From Amblyomma americanum (Eukaryota > Arthropoda > Arachnida > Ixodida > Ixodidae): DNA of 64,000 nucleotides. This document shows positions 22,291 through 33,554 of the stretch, piece by piece. The stretch covers positions 135,520,929 through 135,584,928 of the forward strand of contig NC_135504.1 of assembly GCF_052857255.1 (NCBI RefSeq). The letters run 5' to 3'. Numbering within the stretch: the stretch's first letter is position 1; every line of letters begins with the position of its first letter. The notes beneath the pieces are model-generated. The model made no database searches, was not told the DNA's origin, and saw only the letters and a program-made list of their open reading frames with translations. The position numbers were made by a program, and so were the translations under genes.

Positions 22291-23450
22291 GTGGTTGTAG
22301 TGGTTTTTTATTAAAATAGTAGTAAAAAGGAAGGAAAAGATTTTGCTAGCCCCGGCATCTGCAATCGATACTGAAGCACCTGAGCTGGGGCAGCGGAAAT
22401 GAAGGATAGCAGGCAGAATAGAGAAACGAAATGAAAGAGTTGAGGGGACAGGAAGAGAGGATAGGGGGAGAGGTAACATATACAAACTATTTACACAATA
22501 AGAAATGTGTCCATGTTGTGCGCGTGATTAGTTCATTTTAGAGGAATTAAATCACACACGCGCACAGCACAGTGTTGGCTACAACTGGAGTGGGGCGTCC
22601 AGTTATTAATCGTTCAAGGTAGAACTCGCGGAGCGTTCGGTCACTGCGTGTAACTACCTGGCGGAGAACAGACCGGACGTCAAGCCCGTGTGTTCGAGGA
22701 ATGCACAGAGGCTCACCATAGTTCGCTCACGAGTGCGCGCACTGCCCTGCGGCAACAATAGCGACTTGATGGAGTCTGGTAGTAGGCACTGCGCCCTATA
22801 GGCCGCGAGCATATCACGACGAGCATCGTCGAATGCGGCACAGTGAAGGAGCAGGTGTTCAGGTGTTTCCACTGCTCCGCATGCGTCACACACATCACTC
22901 GTCGCGATTCCGTGACGTACCCGTCGTTCCCCAGGCAACACGCAGCCAATGCGCGCGCTGAGGATCATTGCAAGTTGTGACCGAGTAAGTGCGCGACAAC
23001 CGGTGATACTGTCGATTCGCTCACCTCCTGCGATGCGTGGGTCGGGGTGCTGCTTTCGGAGATGGTCGTGGATGGCCGCATGCACGTCCTCCAGCGCAAG
23101 GGGCAGAACGCTGGCAGGTAGTTGGTGTGCAGCGGTCGCGAGGTCGTTAGCTTCTTCGTTGCCGGCGATGCCGCAGTGACCAGGCACCCACTGTGCATGC
23201 ACGGCACATCCTCTCTGCGCGAGACGCTCGATGCCCGAAAGAATTTCCCGCACTAGTGGGGTACCGCGGCCGTTAGAGTGCGGGCGGCTCAGGGCGACGC
23301 GGGAGTCGCACAGCAGAGCACTCCTGGGCGGCGGTGGGCCGAGGGTGAGCCGCAGGTCCAGCCCGAGCCGGATCCCCATCAACTCCGCCGTGGTGGAGAA
23401 GCCCAGGAAGGTTGCGTGTTGCTGACTGTGCAGTCGCAGGGCGGGGATGG
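22291..23450 (-). mobile_element. 5'-truncated I-like LINE
   Basis: An 1,160-bp insertion between exact 14-bp repeats, in minus orientation. It holds the end of ORF2 and a 3' UTR of about 360 bp, and finishes in ACCACTACAACCAC-like repeats rather than poly(A). The long plus-strand copy at 27.3-33.3 kb has the same 3' UTR and a related tail. The 14-bp duplication and 5' truncation are typical of target-primed reverse transcription. Confidence 0.9.
22654..23382 (-). pseudogene. LINE ORF2 C-terminus: RNase H and zinc finger
   Basis: A 242-codon frame open through the truncated end. RNase H residues are visible: Asp26 in LLCDSRVAL, His69 in QWVPGHCGIAG and Asp80 in EEANDLA; the first catalytic Asp lies beyond the truncation. 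A CCHC-type finger follows (CDACGAVETPEHLLLHC). RNase H after the RT is a mark of the I group of LINEs. The reading frame is intact, unlike the long copy, so this insertion is younger or copied from a healthier parent. It cannot move by itself. Confidence 0.8.
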
Positions 23451-23464
23451 TTTTAAGTCCAGTA
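23451..23464. repeat. 14-bp target site duplication, right copy
   Basis: An exact repeat of 22277-22290. Confidence 0.9.
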
Positions 23465-24062
23465 CTGTCTTATATATTTAACCTAGGAAAAGAAGGCTAA
23501 CTTTCCTGAAGGCATGAAGCGAGCAAGAGTCGCATTAAACTTTAAAGATGGAAACTGAAATGAAGCAACTAATTATCGACCGATTTCTACATTACCTGTT
23601 TTATCCAAAGGACTATAAATATCATAAACTTACTTTTAATAAATTTCTTAGATAAAGCTAGGGCGCTGACAGATTTTAAGTTTGGATTCATAAAAGGTAA
23701 ATCTACGAAAACGGCGCTGTCACAATAGGAGAAAATATATTACTGATCATTGAAGACGGAACATATACTCTCGGTCTTTTTGTTTATTTCAGCGAAGCTT
23801 TTGCCTGTCTTGACCGTAACATACTTCTTAAAAACTCATTTCATATGGCATCCGCGGAAAATATTATGCCTTCCTTAACTCGTATCTTGGCAATAGAAGC
23901 CAGTGCGTCTGTATAAGCAACCAACAGTCATCCTTACTTCTAATATTTTGTAGTGTACCACAAGAGAGTTTATTAAGCCCGCTTCTCTTTACCTTACACA
24001 TAAATTACATAATTCATATTGAGAACAGTCTTCCGTTCGTTATATATGCTGATCACATTACT

Positions 24063-24674
24063 GTGCTTATTTCTGGTAGTGATCCGAACGCCCTTGTGCG
24101 ATATTGTAATCAAGCGCTTGAAAAACTCTCTTCCTGGTCCCAATTAAATCGCATAGGAATAAACACAAAGAAAACGCAACCTATCTTATTTCGAGCCAGA
24201 ATTATGAAATTCATTCTAGAAATTTCTGTAATAATTCACAATAAAAATAGTGAACTTGTCGAAACTCAAAAAATTCTCGGTGTCTGTTTTTCCTGTCATT
24301 TGAGTTGGGACACTCCTGTCAACTATGTTGCACAAAATATCTTTTCAGTGACTGGAGCTATGTCGCGGTGTCGTACTGTTTTGACGCCAAAAGTTAAACT
24401 TAAATTACATAACGCAATATTTGCCCCACACATGAGCTACTGCAGTTTGGTGTGGGCCAGCAACGCAAGAACAAATATTGAAAAGATAATGGTTCTGCAA
24501 AAAAGATACATTCGCTACATAGCTAATATTGATCGCGAGTCTGCGACAACACATCTCTTTGCACAATACAATATTATTTGTTTTGACCGTCACTGTGAAT
24601 ACCGCTTACATGTTCTCCATTTTTCTCAGCGTGACAGCCAGTTTCCTCCGTTCGATGGTATTGCTGCAACATAA
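24063..24674 (+). pseudogene. LINE RT thumb and C-terminal fragment
   Basis: The frame follows the RT catalytic box at 24045-24056, which reads YADH instead of YADD, so a catalytic aspartate is lost. Downstream are typical LINE landmarks: KLSSWSQLNRIGINTKKTQ, then KILGVCFSCHLSWDTPVNYV and APHMSYCSLVWASNA. About 200 residues remain before a stop at 24674. No RNase H domain follows, consistent with a CR1/Jockey-like group rather than the I group. Confidence 0.75.
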
Positions 24675-25045
24675 AGCTACTCCAACTTAAACCCAAATTT
24701 TCTAACCCTGGTTACTCCCATGCTTTCGCACTCAGTACAAATTGCAATCATTAAAACAAAATCTGCCGGTCTTATTAAATAAACACAAACAGGTAGCCTT
24801 CAAATCCCCAGAACAGCTACGAGTACACTTTTCTCAGTTGTAACTGAGAAGAATTCATTGATGTGATAAATCTTGCAGCAGGTCTGTATATTCTAATTTC
24901 TTCTACTGCACAGTGTTGTATTTTATATTACCGTGCTCTTTCATCAATGTCTGGTGCCGCTCTGTAAACGGCTCCAGGGCCCAGTCAAGTTGCAGGCAGC
25001 AACATATAGCCCTCGAGACCGTCCAATATTCTGGTAAAAGAATGA

Positions 25046-25975
25046 ATTTATTTGAAGTGAACTGAACTATCGAACGTTCTCATTTAAAGCTCATTGAGTT
25101 CGCTTTCACGTTCAGTGTACGCGTATTCATAAAATGGCTTCACTGCTTGTAGAATCAACGCTGTTATCGTGGTAGCTTCTTCTACATCACCAAAACACAA
25201 ATGGCGTCTGTATTCGATGGACTGCAAATGCGAGTGACCCCATTTTATAAATATGCAATGCTGGAAAGCCAATCTAATGAGCTCGCGAATGTGTATGTTT
25301 AAAGTTTGATATTTCGAACCGCATTGTCGATTAAGAAAATATTGAAATAGGACCCACCTTCGATGTTGGCGGTCTTCAATATCGCAATATATCCTGACCC
25401 CTTAATATCCAAAATAGAAATGTTTATATTAGGCTATTATTTGCCTAATAATAAGTGCTCTATCACGCACATAATGTACGCCTAGCTGTACCATCCACCT
25501 GTACAGACCGCACCGATCGTATCTGAAGCAATTTTTTAAATAAAAACCTTTCAGAAACGGTAAAAACAATCATCCGGTATATATGGCTTGTTGACAGAGT
25601 TAAAGGCAAACAGTGGATTACAGAATAAATGAGAAATTCTTTTTGCTCGGGGCTATAAATAAGTAAAGAAACGAGAGGGAAGTAACAAATTGCTTGGAGG
25701 TGTTTGATGGCGTTCGGTGTGAGCTCAGCCGGGAATGGCTGACGCATGCTTCGGAGAAATTTTAACCTTGAGGATATGGTCGCGGATGGAGATTCTTGTA
25801 CAGCGCGTGAATGACTGAATACGAGTGCGAATTTGTGCGTTCTCATGGTGGATTCGGGAAAGGGAATCAAGCTTAAGTTTTCTAATCACGGGTGCTTGTA
25901 ATTTAACTTATAAAGCTGTCCCGTTGTTATTCTTACCCATGAATTATCAACCACCGGTGGCTGAAAATGATAGCA
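25046..25975. other. Gene-free stretch
   Basis: AT-rich sequence without a recognised gene or repeat. Confidence 0.4.
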
Positions 25976-25982
25976 ATAATAT

Positions 25983-26273
25983 TTGGGTTTTAGGGAAACA
26001 AATCGGCGCTGTATCTGTCTCATATATCGTTGGGTACCTGAACTGCGCCGTAAGGGAACGAATAAAGGAGTGAAAGAAGAAAGGAAGAAAGAGGTGCCGT
26101 GGTGGAGGGCTCCGGAATAATTTCGACCGCCTGGGGATCTTTAACATGCACTGACATCGCACAGCACACGGGCGCCTTAGCGTTTTGCCTCCATAAAACG
26201 CAGCCGCCGCGGTCGGATTCGGACCCGGAAACACCGAATCCGGGCGCCCTAACTGCTGAGCCACCGCGGCGGG
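25983..26273 (-). mobile_element. Ruka-like SINE, full length (tandem copy 1)
   Basis: The minus strand shows the head CCGCCGCGGTGGCTCAGCAG, box B-like GGGTCCGAATCC, the core GTGCTGTGCGATGTCAGTGC and the body through to GAGACAGATACAGCGCC. A second copy in the same direction follows directly. Confidence 0.85.
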
Positions 26274-26295
26274 TAGAAATGTTAGCAAAGATTTG

Positions 26296-26591
26296 GTTTT
26301 GAGGAAAGTAAATGACGCAGTAACTGTCTCGAATATTTAGGTGGACATCCGTACAGCGCCGTAATTAAGGGTTAAAGGAGGAAGTGAAAGAAGAAAGGAA
26401 GAAAGAGGTGTCGTATTGGAGGTCTACGGAATAATTTCGACCACCTGGTCTTCTATAAATTGCATTGACATCACACAGCGGCGCCTTTTGGGTCTCGCCT
26501 CCATCGAAACGCGGCCGCCTCAGTATGGTTCTAAACCCGAGTAATCCGGCTCAGTAGACGAGCTCCCTAACCACTGAGCCCCCGCGGCGGG
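26296..26591 (-). mobile_element. Ruka-like SINE, full length (tandem copy 2)
   Basis: It has the same layout and direction as the preceding copy but is more diverged in the core. The left flanks of both copies share ATG.TAGCAA followed by ATTTGG and GGTTTT, so flank and SINE may have been duplicated together. Confidence 0.8.
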
Positions 26592-26797
26592 TGCAGATGA
26601 GTGGCTCTTGTACGCTTTTGTATGCTTGCCGTCGAAAGCTAAAAGCTCTAAATAATTTTACTTGAAAACTGGCACACTTTTGTAGCGCAGTGTCCTCGTC
26701 GGCGCCATGCGTTTTGCGAACCTCAGCGCTTTCCCCGCCGTGTTTAAAAAAAAAAAAGCACACGCACTTTCTGTGACGTGCTCTATGGGCATATCAG

Positions 26798-27106
26798 GTA
26801 TGTCCCGGAGATAGTGATGGCTGAACTTGCCGTGCGCTGGGCCCAGGAGCAGTGCGTCAGGAGCCGCGGCACGGTCTCCCCGCTGCAGCTGAAATTGGTG
26901 ATGCGTCCTTTCTTTCCCAACCTGCGCTTCCTGACCATGACCGGCGAGGACTTCATCAGGGAGCCGGTCACGTGGGGCATCATGGATGACGACGAGGCCC
27001 TGTGCGTGCTTGCGGAACATCGTGTCCGAGGGGGCGCTGCCACTGCCGCCGGGATGCTGCGAGTCGACGCAGCCCCGTTACTAACTCTGTGCTTAAGTGT
27101 GCGTTA
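26798..27106 (+). CDS. BACK-domain exon of a BTB/POZ-type protein, possibly a remnant
   Basis: After an AG at 26797 the frame reads AELAVRWAQEQC, then PLQLKLVMRPFFPNLRFLTM and GEDFIREPVTWGIMDDDEAL. This is the layout of the BACK domain that follows BTB in many adaptor proteins for Cullin-3 ubiquitin ligases: 'ALLRWxxxEC ... LRxVLxPLLPxIRFLxLxxxEF'. About 75 residues fit. The frame then turns unlike the family and stops at 27104-27106 without a good splice donor. No BTB exon was found upstream, where two SINEs lie. It may be one exon of a gene outside the window or a stranded duplicate. Confidence 0.5.
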
Positions 27107-27377
27107 AAGGCCACGTTGAAGGGACTAGGTTGTGCAAATGCTACCCGGAATAAAAAAATAATTTTAAGTAATTTGAGAACCACTTCTAACAGCAACATTG
27201 CACACTTAATAGGGACCGAAATGAAAGTAGAAGGTGTTTCAAAACTGCTGACATTTCGGAAGGTTTGTTCCTAGAACTGGATTCTTCGGCGGACGCACGA
27301 AGCAACGAGTTTTTTAGCTCTCTGCTCCTTCGGACGTTGGGCCTAACTAAGGCTTTGCGACGCTGCGGGGTCTCCCC

Positions 27378-27785
27378 ATGGAGGCCACAGACACCGTGAA
27401 CAAGCGAAGGCCTACGTTCGGCTGTGACGATCAGCAACGCAGGGCAGGCCGCTCACGCTCACGATCACGGAGACGAACGCCATCGAGAGCAAGGCCTTCC
27501 AGCACCATTCGGCGAATGCAGGCCGAGATCGCTGATCTGCGCGACACTGTGAGGTGCCTGACGGAGGCGCTCATCACCACACCGGAGAACCTCGAGTCCG
27601 TCATCGGGACCATGAACGTGTCGCCGGCGGACCCCCCGTGTTCTAGCCCTGAGCGACGCCGTGGCGCTTGCTCAGCAGACGCAGGACTCCATGGCGGCTC
27701 CCTCCCCGCCATTTCTGGCCACCCCTGCCCTTTCCGCCGCCATTGCTACTCCTGGGGAACCGGCTGTGATACCCTTCCCCCCTGA
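27378..27785 (+). pseudogene. LINE ORF1 N-terminal part
   Basis: It starts at ATG 27378. A basic SR/RS-rich stretch (RSRSRSRRRTPSRARPSS, about residues 24-41) is followed by a likely coiled coil (MQAEIADLRDTVRCLTEAL). The sense continues in other frames (27661-27909, then 27834-28253), which shows frameshifts rather than a true end. RNA binding and multimerisation are the known roles of such proteins. Confidence 0.65.
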
Positions 27786-28020
27786 TGCTGCTGCTGTGGG
27801 CTCACCGCAGACACCTGCAGTCGAGGAGAAAGTGTGCACCCCGATAGACGAGTCTGTAATCCAGAAATGGCGAGGGTCATCGGGGTCCGAGCAGGACAGG
27901 GACGCGTAAACCAACAGGGACATCTCGGTGGCCAAGCGGGAAGCTCGAAGGCCCCCACCACCATCATAGTTCCCTCTCCATCCACACTCGAAGGAGCAGC
28001 ACCTGCGCAGCACGAACACC

Positions 28021-29130
28021 ATGGAGCCCACCTCCAGCCTGCTGCTGATGCTGCTGCCGTTGCTGCTGGGGCGACGGCGTCCGGAAGAAAACCAGGTGCG
28101 AACTCGCCAAATCCCGCCGCACGAGTGCAGGCTGCGACTGGGGTCTCGTCTTCTGGCAGCGAGCGCGCCCAACTCCGGGGCGCGCCGCAGCAATACGCCG
28201 CAGACAGCGGCGACGCTGATGCTGGGGCCAGCCTTGTTGGTTTCTTGGCGTAACATCACTACCAATGCGCAGCGGCGTCGGAGAGCTGCTTTAGAGCGAG
28301 CCGCGGCTGTCGTGGAGGTCCCGTCCAGCCTAGTGGGGACAGTGCTGTTTCGGCTGGTGAATCGGGGCACCGCCTTCACCGGGGAACAGAGCTGGGAGTT
28401 GGCTGAGGAGATCGAACCCCGTCCGGGCGTCCTCGCCGTCCGGGTAAACATGTGGCGGAATGTGGTGGCAGTGGTCGCGGAGAGAAGCGATGCTCTCCAG
28501 GCCCTGCTAGCCACAGCCGTCATCCGCGGCGTGCTGGTCTGCGCCAAGGAGCCTCCTCCGGGGAACAAACGCTCCGGCCTGGTGTTCGGTGTGTACGGGC
28601 GCAGGACGGCGGAGGAGCTGCCAGCGGCAGCGGAGTCAACGGTGCCGATTGTCTCGGCGTCGCTGTCGGGCCGCACACTCGCTCTCCGCTTTGCGGCGCC
28701 GACACCACCGGGGTTCATCTCCATATTCAAGCGCAGGCTCGCTGTTCGCCCCTGCCTTCTCCGGCCACTCCAGTGTGCCAAGTGCGCCAGCCTGGGGCAT
28801 GCCACGGAGGTGTGTCGCGCCCCTGCCCGGTGCACGCGCTGCGGCAGGCCGCACGAGCCTGGTACCTGGGCGAGCTGCATTAACTCCGGGGCGGGGGGGA
28901 GGGGGGATGGAGCGCGGGAGCGGAACGTGGCCATAGACCCAGCGCGCTCGCAATGCCAGCAAGAGCGTCACGTGGCCACTTTATTGGCCACATTCATGGC
29001 ACCGATGTCCAGGCGGGTTGTTCGAGCCGTCGTCCAGGCTGAAACAGCGGCCCGGGCCCAACAACATCAGCAAGCGCCGCGCGCGCTGTCTTATACGCAG
29101 GCCGTCAGGGGAGCATCCCAGCAGCAGTAG
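28021..29130 (+). pseudogene. LINE ORF1 Gag-like part with zinc knuckles
   Basis: The 369-codon frame is meaningful from about residue 78. The central part is followed by two zinc knuckles: CAKCASLGHATEVC from residue 252 (CX2CX4HX4C) and CTRCGRPHEPGTWASC. ORF1 proteins of I/Jockey/R1-type LINEs bind their own RNA through these knuckles. The C-terminus is Gln/Ala-rich and the frame stops at 29130. The N-terminal 70 or so residues are out of the true frame, which lies at 27834-28253 upstream. Confidence 0.75.
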
Positions 29131-29359
29131 TCACCGAAGCAACGGCAGCGCCGGCAGCGGCGATCCGGTTGCCCGGCGTCCCGTACAGCGCGGCCCGAGC
29201 CTGCGGCCGCTTCTCATGGCCAGCCCCCTGACGCACGGGACGCGGAGGTCGCGCGCCAAATGCTGGCATAGAGCGCCCTCAGCGCACTTTTCCCAGAGGG
29301 CACCGATGAGCACCAGGCTTGTTTAGAGGCAGCGGGTGCTCCCGCACAGATAAGCCAGC

Positions 29360-29934
29360 ATGATGGCTAGCCGCCGGACTCCCTCCCGCATACCATCCAT
29401 CCTGCAGTGGAACGTGCGCTCACTTGCGCCGCGGTACGCCGAAATGGTAGTTCGCATCACGCAGGATTCGCCAAAAGTTATCGCGCTGGAGGAGACATAT
29501 GTACGTTCACATGACAGGGAGCCCCAGATGCGGCTACCTGGCAACATTGGCTACCACTCGCGACCACGTGCGAGGAAATCACCTGTGCCGCAGTGCCAAG
29601 TTGTGACAACTCTCATCGCCTCGGGAAATCAAGGTGCGTGATATATGTGCGGCAGGACGTACAGCACACCCTCGTCGGCTCGGCGGCGGCGACATTTGAC
29701 GCCCACGAGTGCGTGGCGGTGACAGTGCGCGTCGGTGGTGTTGTTACGTCGGTGGCCAGTGCTGATGTGCGTCCAGCTGTCGCGTGGAATGCGCTGTGTT
29801 TTCGTGCTGTGCCCCGCGCTAAATCATTTGTGTTGATTTTAACGCCCACGATAGTCCGTAGGGCTCTGCGCGCCACTCCTCGCGTGGAGACAACCTGCAC
29901 GACGCAGCAACGCAGCTGGAACTCACCCCCTTGA
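29360..29934 (+). pseudogene. LINE ORF2 endonuclease, frame-broken
   Basis: The frame 29360-29641 starts SILQWNVRSLAPRYAEMV, then VIALEETYV, the start of an exonuclease-endonuclease-phosphatase fold ('LQWNxRSL ... ALQET'). After a frameshift near 29600 a second frame to 29934 holds SAAATFDAHECVAVTVRVG-like strand sequence. The last catalytic boxes (SDH region) are not intact. Active versions nick the target to prime reverse transcription. Confidence 0.65.
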
Positions 29935-30532
29935 ACACCGGCAAGCCCAGCTTTCGACGACGCGCGCAACAGCCGGCTCCTGCATCGACGTTGCCTTCGC
30001 ATCCAGAGGCATTGAGGCGACATGGCGCCGATCACCATCTCTCGGGAGCTCGGGTCATTACTCCATCCTAATCGAACCCACTGCATTAGAAGCGCGCCCC
30101 AAACATGCCTACTCCATTACCAACTGGAGTGCGTTCAGGCGGGCGGTCGTTGAGGCGGCGGCCACTGGCGCAGATTTCTTTTCAAGTCTAGTCAGAAGCG
30201 CTTTCGCAGCCACCCAACGAGCAGAGGTAAGGATACGGCAGCCCACACCTGATATTAAGCTGCTCAATCTGCACGAGAAGAGACAACGGGCAGAGCGACA
30301 GGCGCGACGGACTGACAGAGCCGCCGACTGGACAGTCTACAACCGCCTGGACTCGGCAGCGCACGGCCACGCCAAGCTATGCCGTCGGCAGTGAGCATCA
30401 CTATGCCAAAGGATGGAAGAAGATGTCAGCTCACGGAGGCTGTTTGACACTTTGCGGCGCATCATCTAACCACAGGCAAACTGTCTACCGCTGGCCGCCC
30501 TCGCAATGTCCAGTTAACTCAGCTTTGGAGAG

Positions 30533-31341
30533 TTGGCAGAGCGGTTTGTCGACCGGTTCGCGCCGTCCAGCCCCACAAACGCCGCTAACATAGCTGCTCC
30601 TGAGAGCTCCAGAAGCGACGCCAGGTCCATGAGATGCGCCGTTCACCGCGGCGGAAGTGAACAATGCGCTGCGCTCCAGTCGGCGCCCGGACCCGACGGG
30701 GTGACATACCAGATGCTGCGAAACCTGCATGCGCAGCAACGACAGATCCTCCTGCAGCAGATCAACCTGCTGTGGGATCGCGGGGAGCTACCGGAGGATT
30801 GGCGAACCGCGGTTGTTTGTCCCATTCGAAAGGCAGGGCGCCCACCTACGGCTCTGAGAGGATACCGGCCAGTGGCATTAACAACGGCGGCAGGTAGGCT
30901 CATGGAGCATATGGCGTTGCAGCGTCTGAACGATCGGGCTGCGGAGGCTGATTTATTTGACAAGAGACAGACTGGCTTACAGCGCTGGAGCATGCCAGGG
31001 CGGCAGGCCAGGTTGCGCTGCTGCTGCTACTAGACGTCTCGGGCGATTTCGAAAACGTTCACCACGCACCAATTCTCGCGGTGCTTGAGGGGGTCGATGT
31101 GAGCGGGAGCCTTTTGCGATACGTTCATGACTTCCTGAGCCGGCGCACCATGCGCGTACGAGTAGTGGGTAAGCTCTCTAAGCCTTGCCCGGTGGACATG
31201 GGCGTGTCGCAGGGCTCTGTGTTATCACCATTTCTGTTTAATATGGACAGGTCGGTGGTGCCAGCCTCTCTCCCCACGAGCGGCCGACACCATGTGCACG
31301 TGTCCATATATGCAGACGACATAGCTCTGTGGTGCCGGTGA
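30533..31341 (+). pseudogene. LINE ORF2 reverse transcriptase, frame-broken
   Basis: Two frames, 30533-31033 and 31081-31341, hold consecutive RT boxes: SAPGPDGVTYQMLRNL, then LRGYRPVALTTAAGRLMEHM in the first, and DMGVSQGSVLSPFLFN followed by the active site YADD at 31309-31320 in the second. A frameshift and stop separate them. The active-site aspartates are intact although the frame is not. Confidence 0.8.
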
Positions 31342-31896
31342 CCACCGGGCGAGGCGCTCCGCGTGCAGAGGTGCATTCAGAGAGCTCGGCGCTGAGCGCG
31401 GAGAAACTGGTGGCCATGGCCTGCGTTTCGCGCTCACGCGTGCACCTTGCGCCACTGTCGCTGGACGGGACTCCAATTCCTTGGCGTAAATCGGCGCGGT
31501 ACTGTGGACTGGACAATGACTGGCGTCTTTACGTTCACCCCGCGGTGATCAAGGACTATCTGTTGATGAAGAGGATCAACGCCGCCGTGCTCAACTCACC
31601 GCTCGAGGCCAAGGCATCTCCCAGCAAGCCGCGCAGCGGATATACAATGCCGCAGCTTTGGGGGCGGTGCTCTGTGCGCTACCGCTCGTCACGGTGCGCA
31701 AGACGTGCTAGAAGAAACTCGAGCTCCAGCACCGCAAGTCCCTGCGTGTGTGCCTAGACCTTCCCAAAAACCCCCAGTGCGCCGCAACGTTGGTCGAGGC
31801 AGGAGCGTGGCCACTTGAGCTCCAAGCAGCGCTAAGGGCTCTGATCACATCGACCGGCTTCACCGCGCACCGGACGGCGGGTCGCTGCTGCAGCCT

Positions 31897-32865
31897 ATGC
31901 GCTGGAACCTGCGCTCACGAAAGGGCGCGGCGCTGCTCGAGTATGAGCAATTGACTCAAGGTGCACCCCCCCCCCCCCTACGGCTCCTGCGAGCCCTGGC
32001 CTGCTGCCTCGAAGGCACAGCGAGATACAGCGGAGGTACAGCGGGAAAGCTGAGCACACCCCTGTGTGCTGTGCAGCAGCTGGCCAGAACCGTCGTACAC
32101 GAGGAGCTCCAGGACCATCTCCTCGTGTACACCGACGGCTCAATAGCTCACGACCGCTGCTTCCGTGCAGCGGCGGCTACCGTCCTCTCCCTGCGACTGC
32201 ACAGCCAGCAACACGCAACTTTCCTGGGCTCTTCTACTACGGCGGAGTTGATGGAGATCCGGCTCGGGCTGGACCTGCTGCTCACCCTCGGCCCTCCGCC
32301 GCCCATGAGTACTCTGCTCTGCGACTCCGGCACCGCCCACAGCCGCCTGCGATCTAACGACAGTGGTACCCCGCTAGTGCGGGAAATTCGCTCGCGGATC
32401 TAGCCCCTCGCGCAGAGAGGATGCGCCGTGCGTGCACAGTGGGTGCCCGGTCACTGCGGCATCGCCGGCAACGAAGAAGCTGACGACCTCGCGACCACTG
32501 CACATCAACTACCTGCCAGCGATCTGCCCCTTGCGCTGGAGGACGTGCGTGCGGCCATCCAGGACAATTTCCGAAATCAGCACCCCGGCCCACGCATTGC
32601 AGGAGGTGAGCGCATCGACAGTATCACCGGCTGTCGCGCACTTAAACGGTCGCAACGTGTAATGATCCTCCGCGCACACTTTGGCTGCGTGTGGCCAGGG
32701 GAGCGACGGGAGCGTCACGGAATCGCGACGAGTGATGTGTGTGACGAATTCGGTGCAGTGGAAACATTAGAACACCTGTTCCTTCACTGTGCCGCTTTTG
32801 CCGATGCTCGTTGCGATATGTTTGCGGCCTATAGGGCGCTGGGAATACACCAGACTCCCTCATGA
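31897..32865 (+). pseudogene. LINE ORF2 RNase H and C-terminal zinc finger
   Basis: RNase H starts with YTDGSIAHDR (TDGS at 32131-32142), then STTAELMEIRLGLDL and LLCDSGTAHS, up to a TAG near 32401. The next frame, 32428-32865, carries QWVPGHCGIAGNEEADDLA and a degenerate finger (CDEFGAVETLEHLFLHC, where the second Cys is Phe). Alignable with the minus-strand copy at 22654-23382 over the shared part. The stop and changed finger confirm decay. Confidence 0.8.
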
Positions 32866-33262
32866 CGCTATTGCGGCCGCAGTGCAGTGCGCACCCTCGT
32901 GAGCGAACCTTGGTGAGCCTCTGTGCATTCCTCGAACACACGGGTTAGACGTCCCGTCTTTTCTGCGTCAGTTACACGCAGTGACCGAACGCTCCGCGAG
33001 TTCTACCTTGAACGATTAATAACTGGACGCCCCACTCCAGTTGCAGCCAACACAGTGCTTTGCGCGTGTGTTTTAATTCCTCCCACATGAACTAATCAGG
33101 CGCACAACCTGGACACCATCATTTATTTTTCTCCAATCTGGCTGCTATTTATTTCCGCTGCCCCATCTCAGGTGCGTTAGTAGCGATTACAGATGCTGGG
33201 GCTAAGAAAAATCTGTTCCTTCCTTTTAGTATTATTTTAATAAAAACAACTACCACCAACAA

Positions 33263-33553
33263 CTAGATCTAGTGGAAACTTTATTTGTACAAAGTGCTAC
33301 AAACATTTAAACGCAGTGTTTGCGTGCATCCTCGTTTTCATGGAAATGATGTTGATATAGAGCATCATTTTATCTCTTCTAGACAACAGATTTGAAGTGG
33401 AGCCATAAAAGAGGCTTACTGGGCAACTGAACAAGCGAGCGTTCTGCTTTCTTCTCTGCAATGTAAGCAATTCTTATCAATTCATCGGGCACACAAACTC
33501 TGTCTTCATGAATGACATGTGAACGCCATCTTAAATGAATTTCAGATGGTTGA
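33263..33553. other. Gene-free stretch
   Basis: Nothing recognised between the LINE tail and the SINE. Confidence 0.4.
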
Positions 33554-33554
33554 G

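Larger units (their letters stand above)
20451..25045 (+). mobile_element. Decayed CR1/Jockey-like LINE carrying nested insertions
   Basis: Pieces of one LINE ORF2 appear in order on the plus strand. Endonuclease start: 20451-20924. Connector: 21195-21290, continuing at about 21740-22270 (for example KPWVTGAHLKQIK). RT: NYRPISTLPVLSK near 23570, FGFIKGKST near 23690, active-site region at 24045, and C-terminal part to 24674. It is cut first by a SINE pair (about 21298-21725) and then by another LINE (22291-23450). A 3' UTR-like stretch runs on to about 25045. Many stops and frameshifts make it inactive. The exact clade is uncertain. Confidence 0.75.
27290..33262 (+). mobile_element. Near full-length I-like LINE, many frameshifts
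   Basis: A two-ORF non-LTR retrotransposon of about 6 kb: ORF1 (27378-29130), ORF2 endonuclease (from about 29360), RT (30533-31341), RNase H and zinc finger (31897-32865), then a 3' UTR matching the truncated copy at 22291-23450. It ends in ACAACTACCACCAACAAC-type repeats instead of poly(A). Each domain is recognisable but split over frames, so this copy is dead. The 5' start is a guess and I found no clear target duplication. The body is GC-rich compared with both flanks. Confidence 0.9.

Noticed and set aside
27672..28934. 420-codon minus-strand frame
   Set aside because: It is antisense to the GC-rich LINE ORF1, whose zinc knuckles show that the plus strand is the coding one.
27261..33290. 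Target duplication of the long I-like LINE (CTAGAACTGGA against CTAGTGGA)
   Set aside because: The two flanks match only with gaps, too weak to call.
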